Notes under the pieces: model-generated
The model's input: only the letters and a program-made list of their open reading frames with translations
What the model was told of the DNA's origin: nothing
The model's database searches: none
Part shown: positions 55,017 through 59,722 of the stretch, one piece after another
Layout: each line of letters begins with the position of its first letter
Position numbering within the stretch: position 1 is the stretch's first letter
Position numbers and translations under genes: made by a program
Assembly: GCA_024638915.1 (NCBI GenBank)
Contig: JAHEJJ010000005.1
Span: 64,670 to 124,391 of the forward strand
Direction of reading: 5' to 3'
Length of the DNA stretch: 59,722 nt
Source of the DNA: Robiginitalea sp.
GTDB taxonomy: Bacteria > Bacteroidota > Bacteroidia > Flavobacteriales > Flavobacteriaceae

Positions 55017-55152
55017 GCGTACATCAGAGAAATATCGCGTGAAATAAGCAGTTGGTCGAACATATACGAACCCTTATCGTTTTTCGTTATCAATGAGTAA
55101 GGTTTTGGCATGGCTATTGAATTTTACCTCCCAAACCATAATACAACATACC

Positions 55153-56340
55153 ATGAAAAAAGCACTACTTATTTGTACGACACTGGTTTTTCTGATCTCC
55201 TGCGGGGGTGTCAAAAAGACCCAGGAAGCGGTAAATTCCGGGAATTACATCCAGGCTATTAACCGCGCGATCAACAATTTGGCGGAGAATAAGACTAAAA
55301 AGTCTCATCAGGCCTATATTTTATTATTGGAAGATGCATTTGAAAAGAATACCCAGAGGGAATTGGAGAATATCCGCTTTTTGGAAAGGGATGGTAACCC
55401 GGCCAATTACCAGTCGATCTATACCACCTACACTACCTTAAAGCATATCCAGGAAAGAATCTCACCGCTCTTGCCGTTATCCATATTTGAGGAGAACAGG
55501 GATGCTCAGTTTTCTTTCAGGGATTACGACAAATCACTTCTGGCAGCCAAAAATAACCTCTCAGAATATTTATACGACTATGCCTCCAATTTGCTGGAAA
55601 ACGCTTCTTTTAAACAAGATTTCAGGCAGGCATATGAAGATTTCAAATATCTGGAAGAGATCAATCCTGGTTTTGAAGACACCAAGGCGAAAATGGAAGA
55701 GGCCTACAGCAAAGGCCTGGATTATGTAAAAGTGCAGGTGATCAACGATACCGAGCAGGTTGTTCCCAAACGTTTGGAGCAGGAACTCTTGAACTTCAAC
55801 ACCCTCGGATTGAACGATCTCTGGACTCAGTATCACACGAATCCTCTTAAAAGCATTAAGTATGATTACGAAATGCAGGTGGCTTTCAGAGATATCAGTA
55901 TTACTCCTGAACAGATACGGGAAAAGCAACTGATAAAAGAAAAACAGATCAAAGACGGTTTTGATTATGTATTGGATGCCAATGGTAATGTAATGAAAGA
56001 CAGCCTTGGGAATGATATCAAGGTAGACCGCTATACAAGCGTTCAGTGTAATTTCTACGAGTTTACCCAGTTCAAAGCGGCTCAGGTAGTTGGTAATGTG
56101 AGCTATATCGATCTGAATAGCCGGCAGCAATTGAATTCATACCCATTGGCAAGTGAATTTATCTTTGAGCATGTCTATGCCAATTATCAGGGAGACAGAA
56201 GAGCTATCGATACCGAATCGATTCCTTTGCTTCAAGTAACCCCTGTACCCTTTCCATCGAACGAACAAATGGTTTTTGAGGCGGGCGAAGATCTTAAGTC
56301 GAGATTAAAAGATATTATCGTCCGACATAAATTCAACTAA
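55153..56340 (+). CDS. Lipoprotein of unknown function
   Basis: About 395 residues from the ATG at 55153, giving the signal MKKALLICTTLVFLISC with the Cys near residue 17; an earlier ATG at 55093 would hide the signal. The first half is helical, with TPR-like elements (GNYIQAINRAINNLAENK; FRQAYEDFKYLEEINPGFEDTKAKMEEAY in part). The second half is beta-rich, with RDISITPEQIREKQ and QLNSYPLASEFIFEH. It is probably a periplasmic assembly or adaptor protein. The gene ends in a strong terminator. Confidence 0.75.
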   Translation: MKKALLICTTLVFLISCGGVKKTQEAVNSGNYIQAINRAINNLAENKTKKSHQAYILLLEDAFEKNTQRELENIRFLERDGNPANYQSIYTTYTTLKHIQERISPLLPLSIFEENRDAQFSFRDYDKSLLAAKNNLSEYLYDYASNLLENASFKQDFRQAYEDFKYLEEINPGFEDTKAKMEEAYSKGLDYVKVQVINDTEQVVPKRLEQELLNFNTLGLNDLWTQYHTNPLKSIKYDYEMQVAFRDISITPEQIREKQLIKEKQIKDGFDYVLDANGNVMKDSLGNDIKVDRYTSVQCNFYEFTQFKAAQVVGNVSYIDLNSRQQLNSYPLASEFIFEHVYANYQGDRRAIDTESIPLLQVTPVPFPSNEQMVFEAGEDLKSRLKDIIVRHKFN

Positions 56341-56346
56341 TAAATT

Positions 56347-56376
56347 AATCCCGGGTAAGTTTACCCGGGATTTTTT
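56347..56376. terminator. Bidirectional terminator between lipoprotein gene and ytxJ
   Basis: A twelve-base perfect stem AATCCCGGGTAA / TTACCCGGGATT with a minimal two-base loop (in practice four), followed by T on the plus strand and preceded by A. It closes the lipoprotein gene and the convergent ytxJ. Confidence 0.9.
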
Positions 56377-56770
56377 AAAGGAAGGGCTCCAATTCCATTT
56401 CCGGAATACCACCATGGGAATTGTGTGCTACCACAGCTCCGTTTTTAATCACCAACAACTGAGGGGATTCGTGCCGTACTCCATGTCTTCGTGCAATTTC
56501 ATCGGAAATCGCCCTGAAACGATGGATATCAAGAAAATACATATCCACCTTTTCCTCACCATAAGTAAATGCCCCGGTAAACATATTGAGGACCATACTG
56601 CTAATACCGCAACTTGTTGAATGTTTGTAGACCAACTGAGGTTTTCGAAAAGAACTTCGATCCATTTTCTCCAATTGATCCATTTCGGTAAGCGCGATCC
56701 ACGGCAACGACCCTCTTTTCGGCTCATCACTCCCTTCCCGTTCCCCAAATAATCTTCTAAAATACCCCAT
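56375..56770 (-). CDS. ytxJ: Bacillithiol-system redox protein YtxJ-like
   Basis: About 131 residues; starts at 56776 or 56770 (MGYFRRLFGE preferred). Thioredoxin-like fold with the active-site region YKHSTSCGISSMVL, a single Cys in the place of a monothiol. The strand FLDIHRFRAISDEIARRHGVRHESPQ follows, then the cis-Pro region LLVIKNGAVVAHNSHG. It matches the monothiol bacilliredoxin YtxJ as I remember it. These remove bacillithiol from mixed disulfides with proteins; its presence suggests that the organism uses bacillithiol. Confidence 0.83.
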   Translation of the reverse strand: MGYFRRLFGEREGSDEPKRGSLPWIALTEMDQLEKMDRSSFRKPQLVYKHSTSCGISSMVLNMFTGAFTYGEEKVDMYFLDIHRFRAISDEIARRHGVRHESPQLLVIKNGAVVAHNSHGGIPEMELEPFL

Positions 56771-56841
56771 AATCAAAAAGAGTTATTCGTTCGATGTATA
56801 GATTAAATATCTGACGAAATGTCTTTGAATTTCAAGATTTT

Positions 56842-56882
56842 ACAGACACTTTGTCTGTTTACTACTAATGGTAAGGTTGTTG
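56842..56882 (+). promoter_or_regulatory. Putative heat-shock promoter/operator of clpB
   Basis: A perfect inverted repeat ACAGACA-CTT-TGTCTGT (56842-56858), then TGG-N8-TTG (56869-56882), 48 bases before the start codon. The core GACA-N3-TGTC, the 11-base gap to TGG (counted from TGTCTG) and the N8 spacing are the same as upstream of dnaK. No TAnnTTTG box is seen. Confidence 0.6.
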
Positions 56883-56930
56883 ACCTAAACATTTCAAAAA
56901 TAAGGATAAAGAAAATAATATATAAACGAT

Positions 56931-59531
56931 ATGAACATTAACAATTTCACTATAAAATCACAGGAAGCGATACAGCATGCGCAGCAGATTGCCCAGTCCA
57001 TGGAACATCAGCAAATCGAGAACGAGCATCTTTTCAAGGCCGTTTCGGAAGTAGATGAAAATGTACTTCCCTTTATCTTGAGCAAGCTCAATGTCAATAT
57101 TTCACTTGTAAATCAAATACTGGAAAGCGAACTCAAGAACTTTCCGAAAGTTAGTGGTGGAGATTTGATGTTCTCCAATGAGGCCGGTAAGACCTTGAAC
57201 AATGCTTCAATTGCTGCCAAGAAAATGCAGGATGAGTTTGTTAGCATTGAACACTTGATCCTGGCAATTTTTAAATCAAAAAGCAAGATTTCGCAGATAT
57301 TAAAGGATCAGGGGGTCACTGAAAAGGATTTAATGGCATCCATTACGGAGTTGCGCAAAGGAGGGCAGGTAACCTCACAAAGTGCGGAGGACACTTATAA
57401 TGCCCTTAGTAAATATGCCCGCAACCTCAATGAACTGGCCGATAAAGGGAAGCTGGATCCGGTAATAGGAAGAGACGAGGAGATCAGACGTATTCTTCAA
57501 ATACTTTCCAGGCGAACAAAAAACAATCCTATGCTGGTAGGAGAACCAGGTACCGGGAAAACCGCCATCGCCGAAGGCCTGGCACACAGAATTATCCAGG
57601 GTGACGTTCCGGAAAACCTCAAAGACAAGGTCATATACTCCCTCGATATGGGGGCTCTAATCGCAGGGGCTAAATATAAAGGTGAGTTCGAGGAGCGTTT
57701 AAAAGCAGTGATAAAAGAAGTTACAGGCTCAGACGGTAATATAGTTTTGTTTATCGATGAGATCCATACCCTGGTGGGTGCCGGAGGCGGCCAGGGAGCC
57801 ATGGATGCCGCAAATATTCTTAAACCGGCTCTGGCGAGGGGCGAACTGAGAGCGATAGGCGCCACAACTCTTGATGAATACCAGAAATATTTTGAAAAGG
57901 ATAAGGCACTTGAAAGGCGTTTTCAAAAGGTGATGGTCGATGAGCCCGATACCGAGAGTGCGATTTCCATCCTCCGTGGACTGAAAGAAAAGTATGAAGC
58001 ACACCATAAGGTGAGAATAAAGGACGAGGCAGTAATAGCAGCTGTGGAACTGTCCCAGCGCTATATCACCAATCGTTTCCTTCCCGATAAGGCGATTGAT
58101 CTGATGGATGAAGCTGCTTCAAAATTACGTATGGAAATCAATTCAAAACCAGAGGATTTGGATGTGCTCGACCGGAAAATTATGCAACTCGAAATCGAGA
58201 TCGAAGCGATTAAACGCGAAGATGACAAAAACAAACTAAAAGCTTTGAATATCGACCTTGCCAATCTAAAGGAAGAACGCAATGGTATTTTCGCCCAATG
58301 GGAAAGCGAGAAATCGGTGGTCGAAAATATTCAACAGACCAAGCAGGATATCGAGAATTTTAAATTGGAAGCTGAAAGAGCAGAGAGAAGCGGGGATTAC
58401 GGTAAGGTTGCCGAATTGCGCTATGGTAAGATCAAGGAAGCACAGGAGAAACTCGATCTGCTTCAGAAAGAACTACAGGAACAGCAGAAAGGTGGTACAC
58501 TGATCAAGGAAGAAGTGACCAATGAAGATATTGCCGAAGTAGTTGCAAAATGGACCGGGATCCCCGTGACTAAAATGCTGCAGAGCGATCGGGAAAAACT
58601 GCTCCGCCTGGAAGCCGTATTACACAAAAGGGTGGTCGGACAAGATGAGGCCATTGAAGCGGTATCGGATGCGATCAGAAGAAGCAGAGCCGGACTTCAG
58701 GATGCCAAACGTCCGGTGGGTTCGTTTTTATTCCTCGGTACCACGGGTGTAGGAAAAACGGAGCTGGCCAAAACTCTCGCCGCGTATTTATTCGATGATG
58801 ATAGTGCCATAACCCGTATTGATATGAGCGAATATCAAGAACGCCATGCTGTCAGCAGACTGATTGGCGCCCCTCCCGGGTATGTTGGATATGATGAAGG
58901 CGGTCAGCTCACCGAAGCGGTACGTAGAAAACCCTACTCCGTGATATTGCTCGATGAAATTGAAAAAGCCCATCCCGATACGTTTAACATTCTGCTTCAG
59001 GTATTGGATGAAGGCCGACTGACCGACAACAAAGGGCGGGTTGCTGATTTTAAGAATACGATTATCATCATGACCAGTAATATGGGAAGCCATATTATTC
59101 AGGAGAAATTTGAAGAGAGCAGCGACATTTACAACGCCACAGAGTCGGCCCGTATAGAGGTAATGGGCTTATTGAGAAAGACCATCAGACCAGAATTCCT
59201 TAACAGGATAGACGATATCATAATGTTCACCCCATTGAGCAAGGAAGATATCAGGGAAATTGTGGACCTGCAGTTGAATCAACTTAAAAAGCTCTTAGCC
59301 AAACAACATATTACAATCGATGCTACCCAGGAAGCGGTAAGCTATCTTGCCGAAAAAGGTTATGACCCGCAATATGGAGCACGCCCGATCAAGCGGCTCA
59401 TCCAAAAAGAAGTGCTTAATAGCCTATCCAAGGAATTGCTCAGCGGTAGGATCACTTCCGACAGTATTGTCTTGCTCGATGCCTTTGACGATAAACTCGT
59501 ATTTAGAAATCAAAGCGAATTGGTAGAATAA
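56931..59531 (+). CDS. clpB: ATP-dependent chaperone ClpB
   Basis: 866 residues, full length. The N-terminal domain (1-145) has the repeated Clp_N pattern. Nucleotide domain 1 has GEPGTGKTAIAEG near residue 203 and LFIDEIHTLVGAG; the coiled-coil middle domain (about 400-530) separates ClpB from ClpA/ClpC. Nucleotide domain 2 has GTTGVGKTELAKTLA near 602, ERHAVSRLIGAPPGYVGYDEGGQLTEA and VILLDEIEKAHP. It pulls apart protein aggregates together with DnaK, whose gene carries the same upstream element. Confidence 0.97.
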   Translation: MNINNFTIKSQEAIQHAQQIAQSMEHQQIENEHLFKAVSEVDENVLPFILSKLNVNISLVNQILESELKNFPKVSGGDLMFSNEAGKTLNNASIAAKKMQDEFVSIEHLILAIFKSKSKISQILKDQGVTEKDLMASITELRKGGQVTSQSAEDTYNALSKYARNLNELADKGKLDPVIGRDEEIRRILQILSRRTKNNPMLVGEPGTGKTAIAEGLAHRIIQGDVPENLKDKVIYSLDMGALIAGAKYKGEFEERLKAVIKEVTGSDGNIVLFIDEIHTLVGAGGGQGAMDAANILKPALARGELRAIGATTLDEYQKYFEKDKALERRFQKVMVDEPDTESAISILRGLKEKYEAHHKVRIKDEAVIAAVELSQRYITNRFLPDKAIDLMDEAASKLRMEINSKPEDLDVLDRKIMQLEIEIEAIKREDDKNKLKALNIDLANLKEERNGIFAQWESEKSVVENIQQTKQDIENFKLEAERAERSGDYGKVAELRYGKIKEAQEKLDLLQKELQEQQKGGTLIKEEVTNEDIAEVVAKWTGIPVTKMLQSDREKLLRLEAVLHKRVVGQDEAIEAVSDAIRRSRAGLQDAKRPVGSFLFLGTTGVGKTELAKTLAAYLFDDDSAITRIDMSEYQERHAVSRLIGAPPGYVGYDEGGQLTEAVRRKPYSVILLDEIEKAHPDTFNILLQVLDEGRLTDNKGRVADFKNTIIIMTSNMGSHIIQEKFEESSDIYNATESARIEVMGLLRKTIRPEFLNRIDDIIMFTPLSKEDIREIVDLQLNQLKKLLAKQHITIDATQEAVSYLAEKGYDPQYGARPIKRLIQKEVLNSLSKELLSGRITSDSIVLLDAFDDKLVFRNQSELVE

Positions 59532-59552
59532 AAAGATCAATAGAAGCAATAG

Positions 59553-59591
59553 AATACCCTGAAGCCAGAAAGCATCAGGGTATTTTTTTTT
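59553..59591 (+). terminator. Intrinsic terminator of clpB
   Basis: A perfect ten-base stem AATACCCTGA / TCAGGGTATT with a 12-base loop, followed by a run of nine T. Confidence 0.9.
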
Positions 59592-59595
59592 GAAG

Positions 59596-59613
59596 ATATA
59601 CCATACAGTATAT
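59596..59613. promoter_or_regulatory. Inverted repeat upstream of the TetR-type gene
   Basis: ATATAC-N6-GTATAT, a perfect two-fold repeat 33 bases before the start codon of the TetR-type regulator. It could be an autoregulatory operator, as is common in this family, but AT-rich repeats also arise by chance. Confidence 0.3.
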
Positions 59614-59646
59614 AGTTTTTTTATATTCGTAGAAAATTGCACCTAT

Positions 59647-59722
59647 ATGACCACCAAAGCCGAACGGACCACCGCGTATATCATAGAAACGGTCGCCCCT
59701 ATTTTTAACAAGCACGGCTATG
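59647..59722 (+). CDS. TetR/AcrR family regulator, N-terminal fragment
   Basis: 25 residues are visible before the window ends: MTTKAERTTAYIIETVAPIF and NKHGY. The pattern (charged start, then T-x-x-I-I-E-x-x-A-P-x-F-N-K-x-G-Y) is the first helix of TetR-type DNA-binding domains. The target is unknown. Confidence 0.65.
   Translation, partial: MTTKAERTTAYIIETVAPIFNKHGY

Noticed and set aside
55570-56130. 186-codon antisense frame opposite the lipoprotein gene at 55153
   Set aside because: The sense frame has signal peptide, lipobox and terminator; the antisense frame has odd hydrophobic composition and no family features.

Overview
The window looks like ordinary chromosome of a marine-type member of the Flavobacteriaceae (Bacteroidota). 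Three things point there. Several genes are preceded by the Bacteroidota -7 box TAnnTTTG, some with a TTG about 20 bases upstream (pheT, the SRP RNA, the menaquinone genes). Shine-Dalgarno sequences are mostly missing. The gene families are typical of the group: DUF2853, DUF4252, a CAL67264-type small membrane protein, a bacillithiol-type YtxJ protein, CvfB with split men genes, and many lipoproteins with short lipoboxes. I see no insertion sequence, prophage, tRNA, rRNA operon or CRISPR array.

Layout. 1-6.9 kb: a truncated coiled-coil membrane protein, a GNAT acetyltransferase, a beta-lactamase-fold lipoprotein, ettA with a small membrane protein, a Gfo/Idh/MocA oxidoreductase and an acyl-CoA carboxylase beta subunit. 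6.9-10.4 kb: a two-gene overlapping unit of a secreted M24 peptidase and an unusual VWA plus TonB-plug protein. 10.4-24 kb: a long minus-strand block that carries most of menaquinone synthesis (menI-like thioesterase, menF, menD, menA, menC, menE). It is interleaved with DUF2853, CvfB, a SPOR-like protein, a LytTR response regulator, a TPR histidine kinase and a CPBP protease. 24-32.7 kb: a serine hydrolase, a second GNAT, a secreted protein of unknown function, dnaK, panB, an RluA-type pseudouridine synthase, a DUF4252 lipoprotein and a large helical protein. 32.8-37.7 kb: leuA, leuB, pheT. 37.7-45.8 kb: a fasciclin protein, a second ABC-F protein, a thioredoxin-fold lipoprotein, a transaldolase-like aldolase, an SDR, the SRP RNA, a glutaminyl cyclase lipoprotein and an acyl-CoA thioesterase. 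45.8-52.3 kb: an accessory-looking signalling region with a beta-helix lipoprotein, a LytTR regulator with a degenerate receiver, a small lipoprotein made of five perfect-length 39-base repeats, a TPR histidine kinase, its response regulator and an unknown membrane protein. 52.3-59.7 kb: glyA, fumarylacetoacetase, a lipoprotein, ytxJ, clpB and the start of a TetR-type regulator.

The strongest new observation is regulatory. The two chaperone genes, dnaK and clpB, lie 28 kb apart on opposite strands but share the same upstream layout: an inverted repeat GACA-N3-TGTC, then at identical distance a TGG-N8-TTG element, then the start codon about 50 bases further on. Neither leader shows the usual TAnnTTTG box. 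This looks like a dedicated heat-shock promoter and operator. Other points worth a look are the tandem-repeat lipoprotein next to a sensor kinase, the phosphoacceptor-less LytTR regulator, a structured leader before the TPR histidine kinase at 16.3 kb, the absence of menB from the men cluster, and the VWA-plug fusion without a beta-barrel. All identifications were made by reading motifs; no database search was run.
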